Part shown: positions 1 to 8,131 of the stretch, piece after piece
How positions within the stretch are numbered: position 1 is the stretch's first letter
How the letters are laid out: each line of letters opens with the position of its first letter
From: Kineosporia corallincola
Lineage (GTDB): Bacteria > Actinomycetota > Actinomycetes > Actinomycetales > Kineosporiaceae
Direction of reading: 5' to 3'
DNA: 64,000 bases
NCBI RefSeq assembly: GCF_018499875.1
Contig: NZ_JAHBAY010000001.1
Span: 620,001 to 684,000, forward strand
The notes under the pieces: generated by a model
Told to the model about the DNA's origin: nothing
What the model saw: the letters and a program-made list of their open reading frames with translations, nothing else
Database searches by the model: none
Translations under genes and position numbers: made by a program

Positions 1-1
1 C

Positions 2-703
2 GACGACAACTCGGTCGTCGGGCACGCCCGCCCGCTGGCCGGGCTCTCGCAAGACGTCTTCATCGGGGGCGGCGCCCTGCTCGTGCGGTGCAGCCGGCAG
101 ACCGCCTTCTTCCCGGAGAACATCTACAACGAGGACTGGCTCTTCCTCATCCAGACACTGGCGTCCGCACCCGACTACCAGCATGCGGTCGCCAACGCCG
201 GGGCGGTGCACCAGGCTCCCTACGAGGCGTTCGACCCGCTGCGCGCCCGGTCCGAAGAGGTCGGCGAGATCATCGGCGAAGGGCTGATGAACCTGGTCGA
301 AGACCACGGGCCGGGATTCGCGCCACTGATGAGCGGCCGTTACTGGAAACGCGTCATGGCCGGCCGGCGCGCGCTGCTGCGCCGCATCATCCGTAACGTC
401 GACGGCGAGACGGTGCTCTGGGCCGGAGATGAACCCGCTCGTTCCGACCATCCCGTGGTGGTCTGCATGAACACCGCCTTGTGGAGCCATGAAGACGTCA
501 CCAGCCGCAGCCTGGCCGGCTACACCCGGCTGTGGTGGCACGACCAGCACATCTGGCGGGACTGCCTGGCCGTGCTGAGCCACGAGACGGCGGGCCGGGC
601 CGCCCCGGAACGGCTCGTCCCGCAGTGGCTGCGGCAGGCCCGGGCGCCCTGGCCGGCCGGCGGGGTGTCCGGCTGGGAGGAGTGGCAGCACTCGCGGCGC
701 TGA
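2..703 (+). CDS. Glycosyltransferase-like protein, C-terminal part (5' end outside window)
   Basis: The reading frame is open from the first bases of the window, so the start lies upstream and only about 233 C-terminal codons are seen. The visible part contains a GGGALLVR segment followed by FFPENIYNEDWLFL. This resembles the acceptor-side region of GT-A fold (family 2-like) glycosyltransferases, where a Gly-rich strand is followed by an N/D-E-D motif. The rest is Arg- and Trp-rich with no membrane segment. It ends six bases before the stop of the converging response-regulator remnant. The donor and acceptor sugars cannot be inferred and the family assignment is tentative because the nucleotide-binding half is missing. 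Confidence 0.6.
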   Translation, partial: DDNSVVGHARPLAGLSQDVFIGGGALLVRCSRQTAFFPENIYNEDWLFLIQTLASAPDYQHAVANAGAVHQAPYEAFDPLRARSEEVGEIIGEGLMNLVEDHGPGFAPLMSGRYWKRVMAGRRALLRRIIRNVDGETVLWAGDEPARSDHPVVVCMNTALWSHEDVTSRSLAGYTRLWWHDQHIWRDCLAVLSHETAGRAAPERLVPQWLRQARAPWPAGGVSGWEEWQHSRR

Positions 704-709
704 ACCGGG

Positions 710-1201
710 TTACCGCGCGGTGGCCGGTGGCGGCAGAAGGCCCAGCTCCATCGCCGCCGTCACCGCGCGGGTCCGGTCGTCCACCCCGAGCTTGGTGAAA
801 ACCCTGATCAGATGGGTCTTCACGGTAGCCTCGCTGATGAAGAGTCCACGGCCCAGGTCGGCGTTGGTCAGCCCTCGCGCCACGGCGCGCAGCACTTCCA
901 CCTCGCGCGGGGTGAGCAGTGACGCGGCCGGCGCCGGCGCCCGCAACCGGGACACCAGCTTCGCCGCCACCGGCGGGGCCAGCACGGTCTCGCCCCGGGC
1001 CGCCGCTCGCACCGCGTCGACCAGTACCGCCCGGGGCGTGTCTTTCAGCAGGTACCCGGTGGCCCCGGCCTCGACCGCGTTCACGATGTCGTCGTCCGTG
1101 TCGTAGGTGGTCAGCACCAGCACCCGGGTGGTGGGCAGCCGGGCCGAGATCTGCCGGGTGGCGCCCACGCCGTCCAGGCCCGGCATCTGCGGTGGGGGCA
1201 C
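710..1201 (-). pseudogene. NarL/LuxR-family response regulator, remnant lacking the N-terminal half of its receiver
   Basis: The frame encodes the second half of a receiver domain (QMPGLDG, then VLVLTTYD with the conserved Thr, then GYLLKD with the conserved Lys) and a complete LuxR-type helix-turn-helix (LTPREVEVLRAVARGLTN to TVKTHL). The first half of the receiver, with the acidic pocket and phospho-accepting Asp, is absent from this frame. A piece reading DVVLM is found in another frame at the tail of the upstream kinase gene. The only start available is a GTG inside the receiver, so a product would lack the phosphorylation site. I read this as a decayed gene; a shortened DNA-binding protein expressed from the internal GTG cannot be excluded. 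Confidence 0.6.
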
Positions 1202-1212
1202 CGCCCGGCCCG

Positions 1213-2091
1213 CTAGGGCTGGGGGACCATCAGGACGACGTCGGGTCGCAACGCGATGGCCCGGGCCACCGCCTCGAGGCCGAACCCCAGCGGCCGGTCG
1301 ACGGAGTGCATGTCGAAACCCTTTCCGTCGTGCACAATTTCGGTTTTCGCGTCGAGTGCGTCGCCGCTCAGGCCGACCCGCACCGATCGGGCCGCGGAAT
1401 GCCGGCGCTCGTTGGCCAGCGCCTCCTGCGTCGCTCGTAGCAGAACCACCTCGCGATCGCGGGTCAGGCCGGTCAGGTCGCCGTCCACCGTCACCTCCGT
1501 CCGGATCCGGGTCTCGGCGCCGAACCGGCCGGTCAGCCTGCGCACCGCCTCGGCCAGCGTGGAGTCGTCCAGGCCGACCGGGCCGAATGCGGCAACCAGG
1601 GCCCGGGCCTCGCCGAGGTTCTCCCGGGCCACCTCCTCGATCAGTGTCAACCTTTCGTCCACCTGTGAAACATCAGCGCCCTCCAGCATTTCCAGATGGG
1701 ATCGGGCCACCTGGGTGAGCATGACGATGCTGGTGAAGCCCTGCGCCAGGGTGTCGTGGATCTCCCGGGCCAGGCGCTCGCGCTCGGCCGTCACACCGTG
1801 GGAGTGGTACACCCGGCCGAGTTCCGCCCGGGTCGCCTCGAGCTGCCGGATCAGCTCGGACCTTTCGGTTGACTGGTCGATGCCGGGCCGTTGCCGATCG
1901 GACCGGAAGGCCAGGAACCCGAGCGTGATCGTCGCGACGCAGGTCAGGGCGCCGATACGGGATCCGGCGGTGAGGTCGCCGGCGGTGGACACCCGGACCG
2001 TGGCCACCGCCATGAACACCCAGAAGCCGATCGTCCAGCCCCACCCCGGCCCCTGCCAGGCGTGCTCCGGTGCGGCCGGCTGCTCACTCAC
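1213..2091 (-). CDS. NarL-type sensor histidine kinase, C-terminally truncated and fused to a receiver fragment
   Basis: A 292-residue protein of the HisKA_3/HATPase family. The GTG start overlaps the stop of the ABC permease by four bases, so translation is probably coupled. Two short hydrophobic stretches lie at about residues 18-31 and 47-62. The phospho-acceptor is His112 in AREIHDTLAQGF, the N-box Asn227 in QEALANERRHS, and the G1 box DGKGFD is at 255-260. After GFGL (269-272), where the last strands of the ATPase domain should follow, the sequence switches to receiver-like EAVARAIALRPDVVLM and stops. This looks like an internal deletion joining kinase to regulator. Whether it still binds ATP is doubtful. 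Confidence 0.7.
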   Translation of the reverse strand: MSEQPAAPEHAWQGPGWGWTIGFWVFMAVATVRVSTAGDLTAGSRIGALTCVATITLGFLAFRSDRQRPGIDQSTERSELIRQLEATRAELGRVYHSHGVTAERERLAREIHDTLAQGFTSIVMLTQVARSHLEMLEGADVSQVDERLTLIEEVARENLGEARALVAAFGPVGLDDSTLAEAVRRLTGRFGAETRIRTEVTVDGDLTGLTRDREVVLLRATQEALANERRHSAARSVRVGLSGDALDAKTEIVHDGKGFDMHSVDRPLGFGLEAVARAIALRPDVVLMVPQP

Positions 2092-2906
2092 CGCGCGTCG
2101 TGCCTCTGCCAGCGAAAGGTCTTCAGGGCCAGCAGGGTCCCGGCGACCAGCCATCCGGTCAGGACCAGAGCCGTCAGCCCGAGCTGCCAGGAACCGCCGG
2201 CCTCGGCCGCGGCGAAGTCTTCCGGCAGGAACACCGACCGCATGCCCTGTGAGAGCCAGCGCAGCGGGAAGACCGACCCGATCGCCTGCATCCAGCTCGG
2301 CAGGTCGGTGAAGACGAAGAACACACCGGAGATGAACTGGAGCAGGATCACCACCGGACTCACAACCGCCGCAGCGGTTTTCGACGACCGAGCGAGTGAG
2401 GAGTAGGCGATGCCCAGAACCGTTCCGGAGGCCGTGCCGAGCAGGAAGATCCAGGTGAACCGCAACCACAGGCCCGGGGTGGAGGGCAGGTCGAGACCCA
2501 TCATCAGGGTGCCCAGGAGCAGCAGCACCGCGGTCTGCACCACGCTGGTGACCAGCACCAGGCCGATCTTGCCGAGGAAGTAGGCGACCGGGGGCATCGG
2601 CGTTCCGCGCAGGCGCTTGAGGGTGCCGTCGTCCCGCTCGATCGCGATCCCGATGGCCAGGGTCTGGAAGCTCGACAGCACGATGCCGGAGGCGATCATC
2701 CCGGCGGTGAAGTACTGGGTGAACGACACCCCGGGGGCCAGGTCGTCGTCGAAGACCGAGCCGAACACGAACAGCAGGATCACCGGGAAGCTGAAGGTGA
2801 ACACCACGGTCTCGCGCAGCCGGAAGAACTCCTTGAGCTCGATCCCGGTACGCGCCAGCCCCAGCGGCACGGCACCCGGCAGCAGGCCCGTCGGACGCTC
2901 ACTCAT
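2088..2906 (-). CDS. ABC-2 type transporter permease
   Basis: A 272-residue membrane protein with about six hydrophobic segments: near residues 33-50, 65-85, 108-135, 145-170, 178-198 and 240-262. This is the usual size and layout for ABC-2 (DrrB-like) exporters. The motif ERDDGTLKRLRGTP, between the second and third segments, is typical of this family. Its start overlaps the ATPase gene end by eight bases and its stop overlaps the kinase start. ATPase, permease and kinase/regulator thus form one minus-strand operon, an arrangement often seen for drug or lipid exporters controlled by a NarL-type system. The substrate is unknown. Confidence 0.9.
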   Translation of the reverse strand: MSERPTGLLPGAVPLGLARTGIELKEFFRLRETVVFTFSFPVILLFVFGSVFDDDLAPGVSFTQYFTAGMIASGIVLSSFQTLAIGIAIERDDGTLKRLRGTPMPPVAYFLGKIGLVLVTSVVQTAVLLLLGTLMMGLDLPSTPGLWLRFTWIFLLGTASGTVLGIAYSSLARSSKTAAAVVSPVVILLQFISGVFFVFTDLPSWMQAIGSVFPLRWLSQGMRSVFLPEDFAAAEAGGSWQLGLTALVLTGWLVAGTLLALKTFRWQRHDAR

Positions 2907-3756
2907 CCCGCTCGCCCCCGATCAGGCTCAGGTAGATGTCTTCCAGTGTGGGACGCAGCACCTGGAGGCCGGGTATCTCGCCGTCGTAGCGCCCGGCCAG
3001 CTCGGTCACCAGGCGGGTGGGGGAGTCCGTCATCTCCTCGCCGTCCCGCCAGCGCACCCGGGCCTGGCGGCTCTCCCGGCCGCCCAGTCGTTCCGGCGAG
3101 TCCAGGGCCACGAGCCGTCCCGCGGTGATCACGCCCACCCGGTCGGCCAGTTGCTCGGCCTCGTCCAGGTAGTGGGTGGTGAGCAGGATCGTGGTGCCCT
3201 CGTCGCGCAGCCGCCGGATCAGTTCCCAGAACGAGCGCCGGGCCTGCGGATCGAAGCCGGTCGTCGGCTCGTCGAGGAACAGCAGCTCAGGGGTGCCGAT
3301 GATGCCCAGCGCCACATCCAGGCGGCGTCGCTGGCCGCCGGACAGGGCACGCACCCGGGTACGCCGCTTGCTCTCCAGGCCGACCGCGCCGATCACCTCG
3401 TCCACGTCCCGGGCCCGCGGGTAGTAGCGCGCGAAGTGCCTGGTCAGCTCCTCCACCGAGAGCTCGGCGTAGTCGTTCGAACTCTGGAGCACGATGCCGA
3501 TGCGGGAACGCCAGGACCGGCCGGCCACCTGGGGGTCCTCGCCGAGCACGCTGACCTCCCCGTCGTCCCGCCGCCGGAATCCCTCCAGGATCTCCGTGGT
3601 CGTGGTCTTGCCGGCACCGTTGGGGCCGAGGAGGGCGAAGATCTCGCCGGAGTCGATGTCCAGGTCGAGCCGGTCCACCGCGATCAGGTCGCGGTACCGC
3701 TTGACCAGCCCACGGACGCGCACCGGCGCACCCGGGGAAGTTCTGTCGATGACCAT
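2899..3756 (-). CDS. ABC transporter ATP-binding protein (DrrA-like)
   Basis: A 285-residue cytoplasmic ATPase that would power the adjacent ABC-2 permease. Walker A is GPNGAGKT (44-51), the signature is LSGGQ (138-142), Walker B is LLFLDEP (158-164) and the switch His is His195 in TTHYLDEA. The C-terminal extension ending TLEDIYLSLIG matches DrrA-type exporter ATPases. I chose the ATG at 3756 because it is preceded by a GGATGA ribosome-binding site and gives the family's usual N-terminus; the frame is open further upstream but codes for nothing recognisable. It is the first gene of the minus-strand operon. Confidence 0.93.
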   Translation of the reverse strand: MVIDRTSPGAPVRVRGLVKRYRDLIAVDRLDLDIDSGEIFALLGPNGAGKTTTTEILEGFRRRDDGEVSVLGEDPQVAGRSWRSRIGIVLQSSNDYAELSVEELTRHFARYYPRARDVDEVIGAVGLESKRRTRVRALSGGQRRRLDVALGIIGTPELLFLDEPTTGFDPQARRSFWELIRRLRDEGTTILLTTHYLDEAEQLADRVGVITAGRLVALDSPERLGGRESRQARVRWRDGEEMTDSPTRLVTELAGRYDGEIPGLQVLRPTLEDIYLSLIGGERDE

Positions 3757-3989
3757 GCGTTCATCCTGATCGGTGAGAGTTTCCGGGGGAGCGCTCGACC
3801 GGCTGACCGGCGTCCGCCGGTCGGTGGACGCGGGATCCGGCAGGGGTGTTCCAGCACCTCTGACACCCCCGCCGACGTGCCGGTTCGACCCAGGCGCCCT
3901 CAGATGCGTAAACTCTCGCCCGGGTGGTTGCGAACCGCCGGACTCGGTGTGCCGATGGCATGTCAGGTCCGACGGAAACATCCATCCGT

Positions 3990-4062
3990 AGGGCAGTGGC
4001 GCAATTGGTAGCGCACCGGTCTCCAAAACCGGCGGTTGTGGGTTCGAGTCCCTCCTGCCCTG
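3990..4062 (+). tRNA. tRNA-Trp (anticodon CCA)
   Basis: A 73-base cloverleaf. The 7-bp acceptor stem AGGGCAG/CTGCCCT lies at 3990-3996 and 4055-4061, with discriminator G at 4062. A 5-bp anticodon stem CCGGT/ACCGG encloses CTCCAAA with anticodon CCA at 4023-4025, and the T-loop is TTCGAGT. CCA is not encoded. The T stem GTGGG/CCCTC has a U-U mismatch at its second pair. tRNA-Trp just upstream of secE is the usual actinobacterial order. Confidence 0.95.
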
Positions 4063-4221
4063 CGGGATGTGTTCGTGGCAACAGGATGTGCCACGAGGCT
4101 GTAAGGGCCGGTATCGATTCTCGGTGCTGGCCGAGACCACGGGCCGACCGCGTCCCACGCTACGGCGCGGGGCAGCAGGCGGTCCGGGCCTCAACGGGGC
4201 CTAGACAACCAGGTGAGGACC

Positions 4222-4440
4222 GTGAGCAGCACGTCATCGACGAAGAAGCGCAGGGGCGGGCCTCTGCTCTTCCTGCGGCAGGTCGTGGCCGAGCTGCGGA
4301 AGGTCGTCCGGCCGACCCGGACCGAACTGATCACCTATACCTCGGTGGTGCTGGTCTTCGTCCTCGCTGTGATGCTTTATGTGTCGGCGCTGGACTTCGG
4401 CTTCGGCAAGTTCGTGCTCTGGGCGTTCGGCGGCGACTGA
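4222..4440 (+). CDS. secE: Preprotein translocase subunit SecE
   Basis: A 72-residue single-span SecE. A basic, Ser/Thr-rich N-terminus is followed by the amphipathic FLRQVVAELRKVVRPTRTEL helix and one membrane segment (about residues 38-60, SVVLVFVLAVMLYVSALDFG). It clamps SecY in the translocon at the plasma membrane. I prefer the GTG at 4222 because AGGTGA lies five bases upstream; an in-frame GTG at 4213 would add three residues. It precedes nusG, as in nearly all actinomycetes. Confidence 0.92.
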   Translation: MSSTSSTKKRRGGPLLFLRQVVAELRKVVRPTRTELITYTSVVLVFVLAVMLYVSALDFGFGKFVLWAFGGD

Positions 4441-4546
4441 TTCCGCCCGTCGGCCGGCTCTCGCCCAGCATTGAATGCGAACGTTGAGAGCGGGCCTGAC
4501 CTGAACCAGACCAGGCCGGAAGGTACGAAGGGAAGCAGGACAAAGC

Positions 4547-5350
4547 GTGTCCGAGAACACCTCGCAGTTCACCGAGGAGGAGACCGCCCTCGCCGCCAAG
4601 ACGGCTGAGGCGGATCTCGCCGACCCCACCCGTGACGAGGTGGCGGACGCCCTCGAGCAGGACGAGCTCACCTCGGGCGACGACGACCAGCCCGCGGCCG
4701 AAGAGACCGTGGACGTGGAGCCTGCCACCGCCGGTGCCGACGACGAGCCCCCTGGCGACCCGGTCGAGGAGTTCAAGGCCGGCCTGCGCCGCGCCCCGGG
4801 CGACTGGTACGTGATCCACTCCTACGCGGGTTACGAGAACCGGGTCAAGGCCAACCTCGAGAACCGCACCACGAGCCTCAACATGGAGGATTACATCTTC
4901 CAGGTCGAGGTGCCGATGGAAGACGTCACGGAGATCAAGAACGGCCAGCGCAAGCAGGTGCGCCGGGTCCGGATCCCCGGTTACGTGCTGGTCCGCATGG
5001 ATCTCACCGACGAGTCCTGGGGCGCCGTCCGGCACACCCCGGGCGTCACCGGCTTCGTCGGTCACACCCACCAGCCGGTTCCGCTGAGCCTGGACGAGGT
5101 CTTCTCCATGCTCGCCCCGGCGCTGGCTCCGGTGGAGGCGGCGAAGACCGCCAGCCCCGGCAAGTCCGAGGTGAAGGTTGTCGACTTCGAGGTCGGCGAG
5201 ACCGTCACCGTGATGGAGGGCCCGTTCGAGACCCTGCCGGCCACCATCTCCGAGATCAACGCCGACGCCCAGAAGCTCAAGGTGCTGGTCTCGATCTTCG
5301 GTCGGGAGACTCCGGTGGAACTTTCGTTCGCCGACGTCTCCAAGATCTGA
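4547..5350 (+). CDS. nusG: Transcription termination/antitermination protein NusG
   Basis: A 267-residue NusG. About the first 75 residues are an acidic Glu/Asp/Ala-rich extension common in actinobacteria. The NGN domain follows ([18 protein letters not shown], then [15 protein letters not shown] and [11 protein letters not shown]), then a KOW domain (about 210-267, [19 protein letters not shown]). NusG binds the RNA polymerase clamp and links it to Rho or to the ribosome. The start is the GTG following GGAAGCAGGA. It lies between secE and rplK in the standard order. Confidence 0.96.
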   Translation: MSENTSQFTEEETALAAKTAEADLADPTRDEVADALEQDELTSGDDDQPAAEETVDVEPATAGADDEPPGDPVEEFKAGLRRAPGDWYVIHSYAGYENRVKANLENRTTSLNMEDYIFQVEVPMEDVTEIKNGQRKQVRRVRIPGYVLVRMDLTDESWGAVRHTPGVTGFVGHTHQPVPLSLDEVFSMLAPALAPVEAAKTASPGKSEVKVVDFEVGETVTVMEGPFETLPATISEINADAQKLKVLVSIFGRETPVELSFADVSKI

Positions 5351-5381
5351 TCGCCAAACACCCGGATAAAGGAACATCGTC

Positions 5382-5813
5382 ATGCCCCCCAAGAAGAAGG
5401 TCTCAGCTCTGATCAAGCTGCAGATCAACGCCGGCCAGGCAACTCCCGCCCCGCCGATCGGCCCCGCGCTCGGTCAGCACGGCGTGAACATCATGGAGTT
5501 CTGCAAGGCCTACAACGCCAAGACCGAAGCACAGCGCGGCAGCGTGGTGCCGGTGGAGATCACGGTCTACGAAGACCGTTCCTTCACCTTCATCACCAAG
5601 ACCCCGCCGGCGGCCGAGCTGATCAAGAAGGCCGCGGGCGTCGCCAAGGGTTCGGGCGAGCCGCACAAGACCAAGGTCGGCAACCTCACCGCCGCCCAGG
5701 TCCGCGAGATCGCCACGACCAAGCTGGAAGACCTCAACGCGACCGACCTGGACAACGCGTCCCGGATCATCGCCGGCACGGCCCGCTCGATGGGGATCAC
5801 CGTCGAGGGCTGA
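5382..5813 (+). CDS. rplK: 50S ribosomal protein L11 (uL11)
   Basis: A 143-residue L11 of normal length, part of the GTPase-associated centre of the large subunit. It has the Pro-rich N-terminal domain ([20 protein letters not shown]) that contacts thiopeptide antibiotics and release factors, and the rRNA-binding C-terminal domain ending [16 protein letters not shown] lies before the ATG. It is followed 135 bases later by rplA, with a hairpin in the gap. Confidence 0.97.
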
Positions 5814-5826
5814 GTGCCTTCCAATT

Positions 5827-5866
5827 GTGGACGACGCTGAGCTCGCACGAGCCCCTCGGCGTCCAC
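5827..5866 (+). promoter_or_regulatory. Hairpin between rplK and rplA
   Basis: GTGGACG (5827-5833) can pair with CGTCCAC (5860-5866), with an inner GCTC/GAGC stem (5841-5852). No T-run follows, so it is not an obvious terminator. In other bacteria L1 regulates this operon by binding an mRNA mimic of its rRNA site. That this hairpin plays such a role is inference. Confidence 0.35.
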
Positions 5867-5948
5867 CATTGAACCGAACGTTATTCACAGCACCACGTGG
5901 CAGGGCCGGGCGCGGCCCGACGACCACAGCCTCTCCAGGAGGAGAACC

Positions 5949-6659
5949 ATGAAGCGCAGCAAGGCCTACCGCGCAGCGGCGGAGAAGATCGACAGCGACG
6001 AGCTGTACTCCCCGCTCGCAGCGATCAAGCTGGCCAAGGAGACCTCGGCCACCAAGTACGACGCCACCGTCGAGGTCGCGTTCCGCCTCGGTGTCGACCC
6101 CCGTAAGGCCGACCAGATGGTGCGTGGCACCGTGAACCTGCCGAACGGCACCGGCAAGACCGCCCGGGTGCTGGTCTTCGCCAACGGTGACCGGGCCGCG
6201 CAGGCCGAGGCCGCCGGCGCCGACTACGTCGGTTCCGACGACCTGATCGAGCGGATCCAGGGCGGCTGGCTCGACTTCGACGCCGTCGTCGCCACCCCCG
6301 ACCTGATGGGCAAGGTCGGGCGTCTGGGTAAGGTGCTCGGCCCCCGTGGCCTCATGCCGAACCCGAAGACCGGCACGGTCACCATGGACGTCGCCAAGGC
6401 GGTCGAGGAGATCAAGGGCGGAAAGATCGAGTTCCGCGTCGACAAGCACTCGAACCTGCACTTCATCATCGGCAAGACCTCGTTCACCGAGACTCAGCTG
6501 GTGCAGAACTACGCGGCGGCGATCGACGAGGTCATGCGCCTCAAGCCGTCCGCTGCCAAGGGCCGTTACCTGAAGAAGGCCACCGTCACCACGACGATGG
6601 GCCCGGGTATCCCGGTCGACCCGAACGCGGTCAAGGCTCTGGAAGAGACCGAGGCCTGA
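5949..6659 (+). CDS. rplA: 50S ribosomal protein L1 (uL1)
   Basis: A 236-residue L1, full length, forming the mobile L1 stalk that moves deacylated tRNA out of the E site. Domain I carries the N- and C-terminal parts, and domain II the [20 protein letters not shown] signature. A strong AGGAGGAG site lies just before the ATG. The gene ends the secE-nusG-rplKA unit and is followed by a 17-bp terminator hairpin. Confidence 0.97.
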   Translation: MKRSKAYRAAAEKIDSDELYSPLAAIKLAKETSATKYDATVEVAFRLGVDPRKADQMVRGTVNLPNGTGKTARVLVFANGDRAAQAEAAGADYVGSDDLIERIQGGWLDFDAVVATPDLMGKVGRLGKVLGPRGLMPNPKTGTVTMDVAKAVEEIKGGKIEFRVDKHSNLHFIIGKTSFTETQLVQNYAAAIDEVMRLKPSAAKGRYLKKATVTTTMGPGIPVDPNAVKALEETEA

Positions 6660-6723
6660 TCGGTCTTCACGACCGACGTGGCGGGCACGGCCTGAGGGCC
6701 GTAAGCCCACCTCGGGACCTGTG

Positions 6724-6760
6724 AAAAGGCCCCGCCCGCAGTCTGCGGGCGGGGCCTTTT
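6724..6760 (+). terminator. Rho-independent-type terminator after rplA
   Basis: A perfect 17-bp stem (6724-6740 with 6744-6760) with a three-base GTC loop. The right arm ends in TTTT and the left begins with AAAA, so it can act in both directions. Confidence 0.88.
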
Positions 6761-6845
6761 CCATGAGTGGCGGACTACTGGATCATGAGTCCGGGCTCGG
6801 CCAGTTTCGACTGATCCGCAAGGTAGGGTTAACAGGCGCGGCGTA

Positions 6846-6866
6846 TGTGGGTGAGGTCTACCCACA
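6846..6866 (+). promoter_or_regulatory. 7-bp inverted repeat upstream of the signalling operon
   Basis: TGTGGGT (6846-6852) and ACCCACA (6860-6866) form a dyad with a seven-base spacer, about 70 bases before the phosphatase gene. It could be an operator or a short leader hairpin. No -35/-10 pair convinced me nearby. Confidence 0.3.
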
Positions 6867-6934
6867 ACGAGGGTCCAGCAGCCGGGCCCCAGCGCTATCT
6901 GCTGTGCGCGGAATGTGTGTAGGCGGAGGGCCCG

Positions 6935-8131
6935 GTGTACGAAACAGAACGACTGGAGGAGCCGGCGGCACGCTCGGAGAGCAGGCTGCTGCTCGTCGAG
7001 GACGACGACGGCGACGCCCTGATCGTCGAGGACCTGCTCGACCTCGCCGACAGCGGTTTCGAGATCGTTCGCGCCCGCACCCTGAAGCAGGCCCGCGAAC
7101 TGCTGCGCCGTTCCCGGTTCGGTTGTGTCCTGCTCGACCTCGGTCTTCCCGACGGTCAGGGTCTCGACGTCGTGCACACCCTGCTCGACGAGGCCTCGGA
7201 CGTCGCGGTGATCTGCTTCACCGGTCTGGACGACGAGCGGTCCGGCTCGGCCGCGGTCGCCGCCGGTGCGCAGGACTACCTGGTCAAGGGCCAGGTCGAC
7301 GGTGAGCTGCTGAGCCGTGCCATCCGCTACGCGATGGAGCGGCGCCGGGCCGAGGAACAGTCCCGCCAGCTCTACGCCAGCGAGGTGCGCACCCAGGAGT
7401 ACGCCCGGCTGGAGCGGGGTCTGCTGCCGCTCACCCAGACCCGCGACCCCGCGCTGGGCGTCACCGCGCGCTACCGGCCGCAGGCCGGTGACCTACTCGG
7501 CGCCGACTTCTACGACGTGGTCGAGGCCCCCGACGGCAGGGTGTTCATCCTGATCGGCGGCGTGGCCGGGCACGGTCCGGAAGAGGCCGCCCTGGGTGTC
7601 AGCCTGCGGGTCGCCTGGAGGGCCCTGGTGATCGCCGGCGTCGACCCGGGCCGGCAACTGCCGGTGCTGGAAGATGTGCTGATCCGGGAGCGTCGCTCCG
7701 ACGAGATCTTCGTGCAGGCATCGCTCTGCGTGATCGACGCCGACCGGCTCACCGCCCACCTCTGGCTGGCCGCGCACCTGCCGCCGATGCTGCTCGACCC
7801 GGTTCCCACCCAGCTGCCGGGCGACCCGGCCAGCCTGGCCCTGGGACTGCTACCGCCCGGGGTCTGGCGCGGTCGCAAGATCACCCTGCCGACCCGCTGG
7901 CGCCTGGTCTTCTACACCGACGGCCTGGTCGAGGGCTCACGTGGCCGCGGTCTGCCGCACGAGCTGGGGGTTCCCGGCCTGCTCGAGCTGGCCCAGGCCA
8001 GCCGCACGATCAGCGACGACGGTGCCGAGGTGGTCGACGACCTGCTCGACCGGGTCCAGGGGGCGCACGGGGGCGAACTGCCCGACGACGTGGCGGTCAT
8101 CGCCGTCCAGTGGCCGCGGGACTTCCAGTGA
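6935..8131 (+). CDS. Response regulator with SpoIIE-type PP2C phosphatase output (altered metal site)
   Basis: A 398-residue protein: receiver domain (about 16-135) with acidic pocket VEDDDGD, phospho-acceptor Asp68 in VLLDLGLPDG and Lys118, then a coiled linker (about 135-160), then a SpoIIE/RsbU-like PP2C domain (about 172-394). Phosphatase motifs seen are GADFYD (189-194), FYTDGLVE (Asp329) and PDDVAVIAV (Asp384/385). The second metal-binding motif, normally GDVxGHG, reads GGVAGHG with Gly209 in place of Asp, and NAGHPP is AAHLPP. Activity may therefore be weak or lost. The start is a GTG behind GGAGGG. The gene overlaps the kinase by four bases. Such proteins often act on anti-sigma-factor antagonists, but none is encoded here. 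Confidence 0.88.
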   Translation: MYETERLEEPAARSESRLLLVEDDDGDALIVEDLLDLADSGFEIVRARTLKQARELLRRSRFGCVLLDLGLPDGQGLDVVHTLLDEASDVAVICFTGLDDERSGSAAVAAGAQDYLVKGQVDGELLSRAIRYAMERRRAEEQSRQLYASEVRTQEYARLERGLLPLTQTRDPALGVTARYRPQAGDLLGADFYDVVEAPDGRVFILIGGVAGHGPEEAALGVSLRVAWRALVIAGVDPGRQLPVLEDVLIRERRSDEIFVQASLCVIDADRLTAHLWLAAHLPPMLLDPVPTQLPGDPASLALGLLPPGVWRGRKITLPTRWRLVFYTDGLVEGSRGRGLPHELGVPGLLELAQASRTISDDGAEVVDDLLDRVQGAHGGELPDDVAVIAVQWPRDFQ

